From Pseudomonas sp. DG56-2 (GTDB lineage Bacteria > Pseudomonadota > Gammaproteobacteria > Pseudomonadales > Pseudomonadaceae): a DNA stretch of 64,000 bases. Under the pieces are notes generated by a model. It ran no database searches. It saw only the letters and a list, made by a program, of their open reading frames with translations, and was not told the origin of the DNA. The stretch spans positions 1,194,501 to 1,258,500 of the forward strand of contig NZ_CP032311.1 in the NCBI RefSeq assembly GCF_004803755.1, in the 5' to 3' direction. Positions 46,069 through 54,981 of this stretch are shown here, piece after piece. The position numbers were made by a program, and so were the translations under genes. Positions within the stretch are counted from its first letter, which is position 1; each line of letters begins with the position of its first letter.

Positions 46069-46091
46069 GTATTGATACAATATAACATTCC
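46069..46091 (-). promoter_or_regulatory. Zur box upstream of znuD-like receptor
   Basis: The core GATACAATATAAC, with TATAACATT on one side, agrees at about 17 of 22 informative positions with the gammaproteobacterial Zur consensus GTTATA-N-TATAAC with flanking AAAT/ATTT. It lies 30 nt before the receptor's start codon, where binding would block transcription. Confidence 0.7.
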
Positions 46092-46248
46092 CTTTGTCAT
46101 TTTCGCTGAGGGATTTTTATGCCGGGGTGTGCTCTACGACGTAGCTTTTCATCGCCTGGCGCTGAAGCAAGCGAGCCTGCACTAGAATGTTTGTAGTCAG
46201 CTCACCCCTGGGCTAAGGTGCGCACCTTTGATTCGCTGGAGTACAGGC

Positions 46249-46473
46249 ATGACCACAGCCACCCCCAATCCACTGCATGGTGTAACCCTGGAGCAAATCC
46301 TTACCGCGCTGGTGGAGCATTACCAATGGGAAGGGTTGGCCGAGCGCATCGACATTCGCTGCTTCAAGAGCGACCCAAGCATCAAGTCGAGCCTGACGTT
46401 TCTGCGCCGCACACCTTGGGCCCGGGAGAAAGTCGAGCGGTTGTACGTGAAGTTGCAGCGCGGTCGCCGTTAA
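46249..46473 (+). CDS. VF530 family DNA-binding-like protein
   Basis: A 74-residue protein matching the VF530 family (small basic helical proteins, DUF2132). It shows [32 protein letters not shown] followed by [17 protein letters not shown] (landmarks split at F/S). The function is not established. The ATG at 46249 is in a better context than one at 46228. It ends 4 nt before the membrane protein gene. Confidence 0.8.
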   Translation: MTTATPNPLHGVTLEQILTALVEHYQWEGLAERIDIRCFKSDPSIKSSLTFLRRTPWAREKVERLYVKLQRGRR

Positions 46474-46477
46474 CAGC

Positions 46478-47131
46478 ATGATTTGGCGCGAGGTCTTTGT
46501 CGGCCTGGCAGCCATCCTCGGTTGGAGCGCGTTGGCGATCCAGCTGTACTTGGTACTGCTGGCGCGCTGGGATGAACAGGCAAGCCTGATCGGCGGCCTG
46601 ATCACGTATTTCAGTTACTTCACGGTATTGAGCAATACCCTGGTGGCAGTGGTGCTGAGCCATGCTGCGTTCGGCAAGCCTGGTCGCGCGCGAGATTTTT
46701 TTCTCGCCCCTGCAGTCAGTTCCGGTGTAACTGCCAGTATCGTGCTGGTCGGGCTTGCCTACAGTCTTTTGCTGCGCCACCTGTGGTATCCGCAAGGCTG
46801 GCAGTGGCTCGCCGATGAGTTATTGCACGATGTCATGCCCGTGGTGTTTGTCATCTACTGGTGGTGCTGCGTAGAAAAGGGCAGCCTTCGGCTCAAGCAC
46901 CTGGGTGCCTGGTTGTTGTATCCGGTGGGGTATTTTGCCTATGCGCTGTTGCGCGGGCAGTCGATCGGGGCTTATCCCTATCCTTTCTTTGATGTGGTCA
47001 AGCTTGGTTATGGCCAGGTGCTGCTCAATGCATTGGCGATTCTTGTCGGCTTTATCGTCATTGGTCTGCTGGTTATAGGCCTGGATCGCTGGCAGGGCGG
47101 GCGCCTGGCCAAAGCCAGGACGCAACCCTGA
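46478..47131 (+). CDS. Pr6Pr-family membrane protein
   Basis: A 217-residue inner-membrane protein with six hydrophobic segments. Family-like features are GGLITYFSYFTVLSNTLVAV and the motif YPVGYFAYALLRG with the Y-P-Y-P-F-F-D region, resembling the Pr6Pr (AIG1/FAR-17a-like) group. Function unknown in bacteria. It follows the VF530 gene by 4 nt and is likely co-transcribed. Confidence 0.78.
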   Translation: MIWREVFVGLAAILGWSALAIQLYLVLLARWDEQASLIGGLITYFSYFTVLSNTLVAVVLSHAAFGKPGRARDFFLAPAVSSGVTASIVLVGLAYSLLLRHLWYPQGWQWLADELLHDVMPVVFVIYWWCCVEKGSLRLKHLGAWLLYPVGYFAYALLRGQSIGAYPYPFFDVVKLGYGQVLLNALAILVGFIVIGLLVIGLDRWQGGRLAKARTQP

Positions 47132-47140
47132 TGGTGCCTG

Positions 47141-47911
47141 TCAATCGTTGTCGGTAGGGTCCAGTCGCCAATAGGCGGCAGCCTTTACCTGATCGTCCTT
47201 GAGCCCTTTGTCGTCGATCAACAAGCGCTTGGCTTTACGCGTCAGTGCTTTTTCCAGCGCGACCCAGGCGTACAACTGACCTTGGGGAAGGCTCAGTTCC
47301 TGCAGCACCTCCAGCAAACTCTGCTGGTGGCGTTCAACCCAGATCACGTCCAGCTGTGCTTGAGTTTGCAGCGGCTGTTGTTCTTCGGCATCTTCGATTT
47401 CGATGATCGCAAGCACCTTACGGGTGGCGGGTAACTCTTCCAGCCGTCGAGCAATGGCCGGGATCGCTGTTTCGTCGCCGATCAGCAGATAACTGTCGAA
47501 GATATCCGGTACCACCATCGAACTGCGTGGCCCGGCAATGTTCAGGACCTGGCCGACTTCGGCCTGGGCAGCCCAAGTCGAGGCAGGGCCGTCGCCGTGC
47601 AGAACAAAATCGATATCCAGCTCACCGGCGTCCAGATCGATGCGTCGCGGGGTGTACTCACGCATGGTTGGACGCACGCCCTCGCGACTGAAATCGAGGT
47701 TGTCCAGCGCAGCTTGTTCTGCTGGCGAACAGGCGAACATCAGTTTGACGTGATCGTCGCTGCCAACGCTGGTGAACCCTTGTAACTGCGGCCCACCCAA
47801 GGTTATGCGGCGCATGCGTGGGGTTAAATCAGTAACGCGCAGCACGTCGAGGCGACGCTGTTTGATCTCATGGTTCACGCGATGGATCGCGTGGTTTTCG
47901 CTGACACTCAT
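47141..47911 (-). CDS. Siderophore-interacting NADPH ferric reductase (YqjH/ViuB-like)
   Basis: A 256-residue cytoplasmic flavoprotein. The FAD-binding domain has RVTDLTPRMRRITLGG and MREYTPRRID (the R-x-Y-T/S-x-R flavin motif). A C-terminal NAD(P)H-binding half contains LLIGDETAIPAIARRLE. It releases iron from imported siderophores by reduction. Its ATG overlaps the stop of the padR gene (ATGA), matching the E. coli yqjI-yqjH pairing. Confidence 0.87.
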   Translation of the reverse strand: MSVSENHAIHRVNHEIKQRRLDVLRVTDLTPRMRRITLGGPQLQGFTSVGSDDHVKLMFACSPAEQAALDNLDFSREGVRPTMREYTPRRIDLDAGELDIDFVLHGDGPASTWAAQAEVGQVLNIAGPRSSMVVPDIFDSYLLIGDETAIPAIARRLEELPATRKVLAIIEIEDAEEQQPLQTQAQLDVIWVERHQQSLLEVLQELSLPQGQLYAWVALEKALTRKAKRLLIDDKGLKDDQVKAAAYWRLDPTDND

Positions 47912-48477
47912 TGCGGGTTCTCCGTAACAGTCGCAGGCGGTCCTGCGACGATGGCTTTGGCGGTGTTGTTGAGCAAACTACGCACTCGCTCGATTTCTTC
48001 CGGACTCCAGCGGCCACTGTGCATCTGCAGGGCATGGCGCAGGTTGTGTACTGCTTCGTGAATTTCCTGGGGGCGATCGTGTCCGCATAGGGAGCGCTTG
48101 CTGACTTCAATGCGCATGCGCACGCCGTCCAGCGCTATGGCTTGCTCGGCCAGCGATTGCACACCTGCCGGGGTGACGCTGTAGAGCTTCTTGCTGCCTT
48201 GCACCTGACCGACGATCAGTTCGCTTTCTTCAAGAAAAGTAAGGGTTGGATAGATAACGCCCGGGCTCGGGCTGTAGTTGCCGCCGAATAGGCTTTCGAT
48301 CTGGCGGATCAGGTCGTAACCGTGGCGGGGCTGTTCAGTAAGCATCGACAGCAGGAGCAGTTTCAGGTCGCCCGGAGCGAAGACCCGTGGGCCGCGGTCG
48401 CCACGCTCGCGGCTGTGCCGACGCTCCTGACCGTCATGGCGGTCGCCGTGGTCACGGTGGGTGTGATGGTCACGCAT
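47908..48477 (-). CDS. PadR-family metal-responsive regulator (YqjI-like)
   Basis: A 189-residue protein. The first ~30 residues are His-rich (MRDHHTHRDHGDRHDGQERRHSR), a likely metal-binding extension. A PadR winged-helix domain follows (LLLLSMLTEQPRHGYDLIRQIE, GVIYPTLTFLEESELI, then a dimer helix). E. coli YqjI has the same layout, binds nickel or iron and represses the adjacent reductase. The operator palindromes upstream are consistent. CGGAG is the ribosome site. Confidence 0.86.
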   Translation of the reverse strand: MRDHHTHRDHGDRHDGQERRHSRERGDRGPRVFAPGDLKLLLLSMLTEQPRHGYDLIRQIESLFGGNYSPSPGVIYPTLTFLEESELIVGQVQGSKKLYSVTPAGVQSLAEQAIALDGVRMRIEVSKRSLCGHDRPQEIHEAVHNLRHALQMHSGRWSPEEIERVRSLLNNTAKAIVAGPPATVTENPQ

Positions 48478-48496
48478 GGAAATCTCCGTTTGCGTT

Positions 48497-48530
48497 AGAT
48501 ATATCTTTAGATACTACTCAAGATATATCT
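48497..48530 (-). promoter_or_regulatory. Double AGATATATCT operator upstream of padR
   Basis: Two identical perfect 10-bp palindromes AGATATATCT at 48497-48506 and 48521-48530, starting 24 bp apart (near two helical turns). They sit 20 nt upstream of the regulator's start codon and probably bind the PadR protein. Confidence 0.75.
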
Positions 48531-48647
48531 TATTGCAAGCATGAGATTGAGAATATTTCTCATAATGGGCGTTGAAGTGATGAGCAGTCGTGCCGAACCA
48601 GTCAACGCCCGGGCACGTTGCTGAGCCTGGGCGTAGGTTGCAAAGCG

Positions 48648-51600
48648 CTACTTTTGCGCCACTTGCGGCGCTTTACACAGGGTATGGCTACCGGGTTGCA
48701 AGTAGGGCGTGAGGATCGGGGCCATACCTTTGAGCACCTGCACCGGCAGGGCCGAGGTGAACTTGAAGGATTCGGCAGCACGCCCGGGTACGAAGGCGGT
48801 GAGGGTACCGAAGTGGTTGTCGCCAAGAAAAAACACAAAGGTTGCGGTGCGGTTGATCGCCTTGGACCCCAGTAGTCGCCCCCCCGCGCCCCAGCTTTCG
48901 AGACGGTTGTCTCCGGTGCCGGTTTTGCCTCCCATGACCATTGGCGTGCCATCGTTGAGCTTGAAACTTCCGGATACCCGTCGTGCTGTACCGGCATCGA
49001 CCACTTGTGACAGGGCGCCGCGCAACGCCTGTGCAACTTCCACCGACAATACGCGCTGGCCTAGGTCCGGATCACCTGCCAGGCGGGTTTCATACGGCGT
49101 ATCGGCGGCGAAGTGCAGGGTATCGATGCGCAGTGTCGGCAAACGGATGCCATCGTTCTGAATGATCCCGATCAGCTCTGCCAGTGCAGCCGGACGATCG
49201 CCGGAACTGCCGATGGCGGTAGCGAGCGAAGGGACCAGATGGTCGAAGGGATAACCGACGCGTTTCCAGCGGCGATGAATATCGAGAAAGGCCTCGATCT
49301 CGACCAGGGTACGAATGCGGCTGTCGCGAGCGCCCTTGTGGCGACTTTTGAACAACCAACCGTAGACTTCTTGACGCTCGAACTGACTGGCCTGCACGGC
49401 ATCCTGAAAGCTGGCCGTGGGGTTGTTCAACAGGTAGCCCAGCAACCACAGGTCCAGCGGGTGGACCTTGGCGACAAAACCTTGGTCAGGCAGGTCGAAT
49501 TTGCCAGGGCCATACGCGTAGTACATATCGTCCAGGCGCTTGTCGGTTACTGTGTCCTGCTTGGTCGGTGCGCGCTTGGTTTCCTGCAGCTCCTTTTTCA
49601 GGTGGGCGCGGACGAAGGCGTTGAAGGTGGCCTGGTCGGCCTCCGGAAACAGGTAGCGGTGGACGGCAGCGAGGCGGATGGGCGTAATTCGCAGGCTGTC
49701 GAGAAACGTGTCCAGACGCTGTTGCGAGGATTTGCGTTGGTACTTTTTCCAGAACCTGCGCAGGTAGTCGGTGCCTTCCTTGTCGGCGAAACGAGCCAGG
49801 TATTCCTGGCGGCGAGGTTCGGCATCATCTTTGAGCAGTTTGATACTGCTGCCTGGTGTCTGATAGGTGCTGTAGCGCACCAGATCACGCATCAAGCGGA
49901 TGAATGGCAAGTTGATCGATTCGCGAAGGGCGTCCTTGAGTGTCGGGATGCGGCTGTTGTCCTCCTTGCGAAAGTTGTTGAACACGTGCATGCCACCGCC
50001 GGTAAAGAACGCCTCACCCGGGCTGGCGGAGTACTTGCGGTTGAGGGCCGCATCCAACATTGCAGTGATGTTACGGTCCTTGTTCTGAATCAGGTAGTCG
50101 ATGGCCCAGCGGGTGATGAAATCCAACTCGGCGACCTCGACTTTCTTCAGGTCCGCCGATGCAGTGGCTGCGTATTTGTCATGCAGTTCCGCGATGATCT
50201 CCAGATAGCTGGTAAGCACACGCAACTTGGCGGTGGAGCCCAGTTCCAGCTTGCTGCCCTCGTTTATGTCGAAGGGTTGGTCGGTGCTGTCGGTTTGCAC
50301 CCGCACCCGTGAGCCATTGGCGGTGCGTTCGAGCAAGGTGAAGCTGTAGCGCACCTGGGTTGTGCTGGTCGGGGTCAACAAGCGCTCGCCAAACAGGCCG
50401 AGCTTCTCGGCAATGGCCGGGTCGGCCAGATCCTTCAGGTATTGGCTGACTTGTCCCTGCAAGTCCGATTGCAAGGTGCTGGTGGCAGACAGGTCGAGGC
50501 GGTCAAGATCGTACAGGGGGCGAGCCAACGCCAGGGACAGGCGACTGCGGGCCACACTGATGCCCTTGTTGGTAACGATGGGCTGGATGGTCGGTTGGGC
50601 TACCCAGTCGCGATAGATCGCTTTGCTTGCCAGCGCGGCGTCAGCGAGGGGGCGATCGATAACGTTGCTGGCCGCCAGAACGCGGATGTGACTATCGGTC
50701 AATTCGGCCAGTTCATTTCGCCCTTTCGACAGAAAATGCGAAGGACGGCGCTGGGCAATCATCAATGACAGCACTTGGCGCAATGCCAGGCCGCGTGCGG
50801 CCATGCTCGCAGGATCGGTCTCGGTTGCCGCCAGGGCCTGATTGACCTGAGCGAAATCCGCGCCGTACCAGACCCTCAGGCCCTCGGCCATGCCATGCAC
50901 TTCGCCGTGGCCGGGAACGGCTGAAAGCGGAACGCTGTTGAGGTAGTCACGCACAATGCGTTGGCGCGCTTCTATGGTTTGCGGGCCGCCCTGGTAGGCA
51001 CGCACGCTGGCTGAAATCATCTGGCGGATTTTCTCGCCGCCCGAGACGGTGAGACCGTCTGGCGAATGCCGGTATTTTTCCAGCTGGGTGGCCAGGGTGC
51101 TGCCACCGGCGGACTGGCCGGGCAGGGCCAGGTATTTGGCCACCTGACTGTATGCCGCCTTGGCAAAACGCGGCCAATCCACTGCTGGGTTGGCATTGGG
51201 GTCGTCAGGGTCGAGCAGGTCGCGGTTTTCGATGAATAGCAGGCTGTTGACGATCACTGAAGGGATGGAGTCGAAGTCTGGATAGAGATACTGCGGGTAG
51301 TGATATTGGTACAGCACATCGCCTTTGCAGTCGGTAATCGAAAGGCCAGTCTGGATCTTCTCTTTATAGGGCACGAAGAAACCGTGCTCTGTGTAGTTCA
51401 TTAAGGCGGGGGAGAAGTGCACTTGTTCGCTGATCACATAGTCGCGCTTGAGTAGTCGCGGAAGGAAGTCTCCCAATGCGCTATAGCCCAGGCGTTTGTC
51501 GAACGGTCCGTCACCAGGGTAAATGATCGCGTCGCTCGGTCCAGGCTGCAGCGAGTAGGTCAAGGTCGACGCGAGTTGACTCAGTTCGCGTGATTGCAGG

Positions 51601-51782
51601 CGAGAGGTGTGCATTTCGTTGGCGACGGCAAGACCCAGTGCGATCAGGGCGAGCAGCAACACTACCCAGAACAGCCGCCACCATAAACGACGTTGGCGAG
51701 GGCTTTTCGGCAATGGCGATTCTTCAAGAGGTTCAGTGGGAGTTTCCTTACTCTTTGGTTCCGATTGCCACAATGCGCCCAT
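48648..51782 (-). CDS. Large bifunctional transglycosylase/transpeptidase (PBP1-like)
   Basis: A 1044-residue bitopic protein. A cytoplasmic Pro-rich tail precedes TM at about 33-54. The transglycosylase domain has IENRDLLD (catalytic Glu185) and GGSTLATQLEKY at 227-236. The transpeptidase domain carries the STAK motif at 516-519, SIN at 622-624 and KTGTG later. All three are intact. It is longer than typical PBP1a/1b, with an inserted helical region between SIN and KTG. It is conserved in pseudomonads, but its exact role is not known to me. The ATG at 51782 fits the tail; longer starts read through the upstream leader. Confidence 0.85.
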   Translation of the reverse strand: MGALWQSEPKSKETPTEPLEESPLPKSPRQRRLWWRLFWVVLLLALIALGLAVANEMHTSRLQSRELSQLASTLTYSLQPGPSDAIIYPGDGPFDKRLGYSALGDFLPRLLKRDYVISEQVHFSPALMNYTEHGFFVPYKEKIQTGLSITDCKGDVLYQYHYPQYLYPDFDSIPSVIVNSLLFIENRDLLDPDDPNANPAVDWPRFAKAAYSQVAKYLALPGQSAGGSTLATQLEKYRHSPDGLTVSGGEKIRQMISASVRAYQGGPQTIEARQRIVRDYLNSVPLSAVPGHGEVHGMAEGLRVWYGADFAQVNQALAATETDPASMAARGLALRQVLSLMIAQRRPSHFLSKGRNELAELTDSHIRVLAASNVIDRPLADAALASKAIYRDWVAQPTIQPIVTNKGISVARSRLSLALARPLYDLDRLDLSATSTLQSDLQGQVSQYLKDLADPAIAEKLGLFGERLLTPTSTTQVRYSFTLLERTANGSRVRVQTDSTDQPFDINEGSKLELGSTAKLRVLTSYLEIIAELHDKYAATASADLKKVEVAELDFITRWAIDYLIQNKDRNITAMLDAALNRKYSASPGEAFFTGGGMHVFNNFRKEDNSRIPTLKDALRESINLPFIRLMRDLVRYSTYQTPGSSIKLLKDDAEPRRQEYLARFADKEGTDYLRRFWKKYQRKSSQQRLDTFLDSLRITPIRLAAVHRYLFPEADQATFNAFVRAHLKKELQETKRAPTKQDTVTDKRLDDMYYAYGPGKFDLPDQGFVAKVHPLDLWLLGYLLNNPTASFQDAVQASQFERQEVYGWLFKSRHKGARDSRIRTLVEIEAFLDIHRRWKRVGYPFDHLVPSLATAIGSSGDRPAALAELIGIIQNDGIRLPTLRIDTLHFAADTPYETRLAGDPDLGQRVLSVEVAQALRGALSQVVDAGTARRVSGSFKLNDGTPMVMGGKTGTGDNRLESWGAGGRLLGSKAINRTATFVFFLGDNHFGTLTAFVPGRAAESFKFTSALPVQVLKGMAPILTPYLQPGSHTLCKAPQVAQK

Positions 51783-52220
51783 AGTTTTCAGCCCGGCTAC
51801 GTATTTTCGTATTGCTTGCCTGAAGCTTAGACGGTGAGCGGATATGGTGAAAAATTTGTAAACGTTGTAGGTCTTTTCCAAAACCTCAGCAGGAATTGCG
51901 CCTTTGGTGGAGGTTGTAATGCCCTCTTTTGGTGCTATGTTAGCCGCCCTTTTTGAGTGCATGGAGAAAACACGGGGAATGCCCCTCTGTGAAGGCGGTC
52001 TTTGCCGAGAGTTCTTTCCGAATATCACGCTTTTTATAGTGAAATGCCCTGTAGGGGCCTTTCTATACTGCTCGCCCCTTTCGCTTCGCCGACAGCTTGC
52101 ATGTTTGCGGACGGGACCGCTCACAAGGTGGTGCCCGGCAAGGCAGCGTACCTAGCCTATCGGTGGTACCACGCCAGCACGAACGGTCTATATCCAATAA
52201 CAAAATGAGGTTGTATTTCT
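51783..52220 (+). other. Long leader region upstream of amino-acid permease
   Basis: 438 bases between divergent genes. It contains a GCCC/GGGC hairpin near 52046-52058, a GTGGTACCAC palindrome at 52163-52172 and several GC-rich segments that could fold. A 68-codon frame at 52002-52208 ends just before the permease but has no signal or recognisable domain. I cannot assign it to a known riboswitch. Confidence 0.4.
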
Positions 52221-53642
52221 ATGCCAGTCGGCAACCATCCTTCTCACGGTGAGACCGCTCAGGGCGGCCCACTCAAGCGAGAACTCGGCGAGCGACATAT
52301 TCGCCTGATGGCGCTGGGCGCCTGTATCGGTGTCGGCCTGTTCCTGGGGTCGGCCAAAGCCATTGAAATGGCCGGACCGGCAATCATGCTGTCTTACATC
52401 ATCGGTGGTCTTGCGATCCTGGTGATCATGCGTGCCCTCGGTGAAATGGCCGTACACAATCCGGTCGCAGGCTCTTTCAGCCGTTATGCTCAAGACTACC
52501 TTGGCCCGTTGGCGGGCTTTCTGACTGGCTGGAACTACTGGTTCCTGTGGCTGGTAACGTGCGTGGCAGAGATCACCGCAGTCGCCATCTATATGGGCAT
52601 CTGGTTCCCTGACGTACCGCGCTGGATCTGGGCCTTGGCGGCGTTGGGCAGCATGGGCGCAATCAACCTGATTGCAGTCAAGGCTTTCGGCGAGTTCGAG
52701 TTCTGGTTTGCCCTGATCAAGATCGTCACCATTATTGCCATGGTTCTGGGCGGCATTGGCGTCATTGCTTTCGGTTTCGGCAATGAAGGTGTGGCAGTGG
52801 GTGTCTCCAACCTCTGGAGCAACGGCGGTTTCATGCCAAATGGCGTGACCGGCGTGCTGATGTCGTTGCAGATGGTGATGTTCGCCTACCTGGGCGTAGA
52901 AATGATCGGCCTGACCGCCGGTGAAGCACGCAACCCGCAAAAGACCATTCCCCAGGCCATCGGCTCGGTGTTCTGGCGCATTTTGCTGTTCTATGTCGGC
53001 GCACTGTTCGTGATCCTGTCGATCTACCCATGGAACGAAATCGGCAGCCAGGGCAGCCCGTTCGTCATGACTTTCGAACGTCTGGGCATCAAGACGGCTG
53101 CCGGTATCATCAACTTCGTGGTGATTACCGCTGCGTTGTCGTCGTGCAACGGCGGTATCTTCAGCACCGGGCGCATGCTCTACAGCCTGGCGCAAAACGG
53201 TCAGGCTCCGGCGACTTTTGCCCGTACCTCGAGCAATGGCGTGCCGCGTAATGCCTTGCTGTTGTCCATCGCTGCCTTGCTGCTGGGCGTTCTGGCCAAT
53301 TACTTGGTACCGGAAAAAGTCTTTGTCTGGGTAACTGCCATTGCAACCTTCGGGGCAATCTGGACCTGGGTAATGATCCTGTTGGCACAGTTGAAATTCC
53401 GTGCTGGCTTGAGCACTGCCGAACGTGCCGCGTTGAAATACCGTATGTGGCTGTGGCCGCTGAGCTCCTACCTGGCCTTGGCGTTCCTCATTCTTGTGGT
53501 TGGCCTGATGGCCTACTTCGAGGAGACCCGCGTGGCACTGTACATTGGCCCAGCGTTCCTGGTGATGCTGACGGTGCTCTACTACGCCTTCAAACTGGCG
53601 CCAAAAGCTGACAACGTTCAGTTGGCGCGTTCTGCGTCGTGA
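52221..53642 (+). CDS. Amino-acid permease (APC family, ProY/AroP-like)
   Basis: A 473-residue protein with 12 membrane segments. The opening RELGERHIRLMALGACIGVGLFLGS is the classical amino-acid-proton symporter signature, and GLTAGEARNPQKTIPQAI is the typical loop after TM6. It is most like proline- or aromatic-specific E. coli permeases (ProY, AroP). Substrate is not decidable here. AATGAGG lies about 9 nt before the ATG. A REP-like hairpin follows. Confidence 0.88.
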   Translation: MPVGNHPSHGETAQGGPLKRELGERHIRLMALGACIGVGLFLGSAKAIEMAGPAIMLSYIIGGLAILVIMRALGEMAVHNPVAGSFSRYAQDYLGPLAGFLTGWNYWFLWLVTCVAEITAVAIYMGIWFPDVPRWIWALAALGSMGAINLIAVKAFGEFEFWFALIKIVTIIAMVLGGIGVIAFGFGNEGVAVGVSNLWSNGGFMPNGVTGVLMSLQMVMFAYLGVEMIGLTAGEARNPQKTIPQAIGSVFWRILLFYVGALFVILSIYPWNEIGSQGSPFVMTFERLGIKTAAGIINFVVITAALSSCNGGIFSTGRMLYSLAQNGQAPATFARTSSNGVPRNALLLSIAALLLGVLANYLVPEKVFVWVTAIATFGAIWTWVMILLAQLKFRAGLSTAERAALKYRMWLWPLSSYLALAFLILVVGLMAYFEETRVALYIGPAFLVMLTVLYYAFKLAPKADNVQLARSAS

Positions 53643-53661
53643 TGTAACGAAATCGCGGAGC

Positions 53662-53688
53662 AAGCCCGCTCCTGTAGGGAGCGGGCTT
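53662..53688. terminator. REP-like hairpin between permease and opgC
   Basis: AAGCCCGCTCC / GGAGCGGGCTT, perfect 11-bp stem, TGTAG loop. This sequence is a common Pseudomonas REP core and also a plausible two-way terminator for the convergent genes, although no long T run follows. Confidence 0.65.
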
Positions 53689-54809
53689 CAGGCCGGTACT
53701 TGTATCGGCTGGTTCAAGCGCTTGTTCAGATCAAGCCAGGCCGGCAGCAATACCATCAAGCCCACTCCCAGCAGTGCAGTCAGCACTTGCATCGACCAGT
53801 GATCGCCTGCCAAGGCATTGCCCATGTCTGCCAAGGGCGCGAGCAACACGCCCACGCAGAACACTTCCAGTGAATAACGCCCCATTCGACAACTTTGCCT
53901 GGCCAACCAGGAGTGTATCCATTCGCCTTGTGGCAGCAGTTTGGCCGTGCAATAGGCCAGGGCCAGGAAATGCAGGAGACGGGCGGGGGACAGGTTGGTC
54001 TTGCTGATCGGGTAAAGCCATTCGACCAGTAGCCTTGGCATCACCGCGTCGTGAACCCCCGGCCAGCGCCAGGACAGGGCAATCACTGCGCAGACCGCCA
54101 GGTAAGTAGCCGCAATCATGAACAGCGGCTGTCGCCATACTGGACTCAACTTGGCAGGTTGCTGGTGCTGGTTATGTAAGGCCGCGGCGCCACCTAGAAT
54201 GAATAGAAGTTGCCAAGCCAATGGATTGAAGAACCACACACCACCTTCCTGGGCTGCCAGGTTCCATTGAAACATCGGCGCGAGTAAATACAGCGCGGTA
54301 GAGAGCCCGATGACAATTTCTATTTTGCGCAGCATCGCTGGCAATACCAGGGGCAGCCCAAGCAGGAGCAGAATGTACAGCGGCAAAGGGTCCATCAGGT
54401 TGGGTTTGAAGCGCAGTAACAGTTCATCCACCAGTGCCTGCTGGGGGTTACTGAGGAAATAGTAGAGGCCCATTTCCTCAATCATGTCGCGAGTCTGGAC
54501 ATGATTGTTGGCCACAAAAACGATGCCCATCAGCAGCACGAGCAGGAAGATGTGCACTATATAAAGCACCCAGGCCCGCCGCAGCATGCGCACACAGGCG
54601 ACCAACCAGCCGTCACGCAGGGCTATTTTTCCATAAGCGAGCACCGCTGCGTATCCAGCCAGAAACACGAAAATTTCTGCCGCGTCGCTCAAACCAATAT
54701 TGCGCACGGTCAGGTTGGCCAGGGGATTGCCAGGAATGTGATCCCAGAAAATGAAAATCAGTGCTAACCCGCGAAAGAAGTCGATGCGATGGTCGCGACC
54801 GTTGTTCAT
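53688..54809 (-). CDS. opgC: OpgC-domain acyltransferase-like membrane protein
   Basis: A 373-residue inner-membrane protein with about ten hydrophobic segments. The opening NGRDHRIDFFRGLALIFIFWDHIPGN is diagnostic of the OpgC family (succinyl transfer to periplasmic glucans in Enterobacteria and related species). The D-x-x-R-G and D-H residues match the acyltransferase-3 fold. The true acceptor in Pseudomonas is not certain. The start at 54809 is the first ATG; a TTG two codons earlier is also possible. Confidence 0.82.
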   Translation of the reverse strand: MNNGRDHRIDFFRGLALIFIFWDHIPGNPLANLTVRNIGLSDAAEIFVFLAGYAAVLAYGKIALRDGWLVACVRMLRRAWVLYIVHIFLLVLLMGIVFVANNHVQTRDMIEEMGLYYFLSNPQQALVDELLLRFKPNLMDPLPLYILLLLGLPLVLPAMLRKIEIVIGLSTALYLLAPMFQWNLAAQEGGVWFFNPLAWQLLFILGGAAALHNQHQQPAKLSPVWRQPLFMIAATYLAVCAVIALSWRWPGVHDAVMPRLLVEWLYPISKTNLSPARLLHFLALAYCTAKLLPQGEWIHSWLARQSCRMGRYSLEVFCVGVLLAPLADMGNALAGDHWSMQVLTALLGVGLMVLLPAWLDLNKRLNQPIQVPA

Positions 54810-54981
54810 GAGCAAAGCCTTGGCGAGGGTGTTTCAATAGAGATGGATGCCCACAGGTCGCGGTTCCGCGCCGTCGGTCCAGATCGATCGGCGGCGCAAG
54901 CATGGCCAGCGATGCCGGCAATTACCTCAAGCGATAATTGCCGGAATTCTCTACTTCTCGTTACATGCCTAGAGGGTTCAC

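Noticed and set aside
49113..50312. 399-codon open frame opposite the large peptidoglycan synthase
   Set aside because: No ribosome site or domain; explained by codon bias of the real gene.
52095..52155. Guanidine-type (mini-ykkC) riboswitch suggested by GCGGACGGGACCGC
   Set aside because: The loop is not the ACGR tetraloop and the second hairpin is lacking.
52188..53663. 491-codon open frame antisense to the amino-acid permease
   Set aside because: Composition (His/Gln/Asp-rich) reflects the reverse of hydrophobic codons; it is a shadow.
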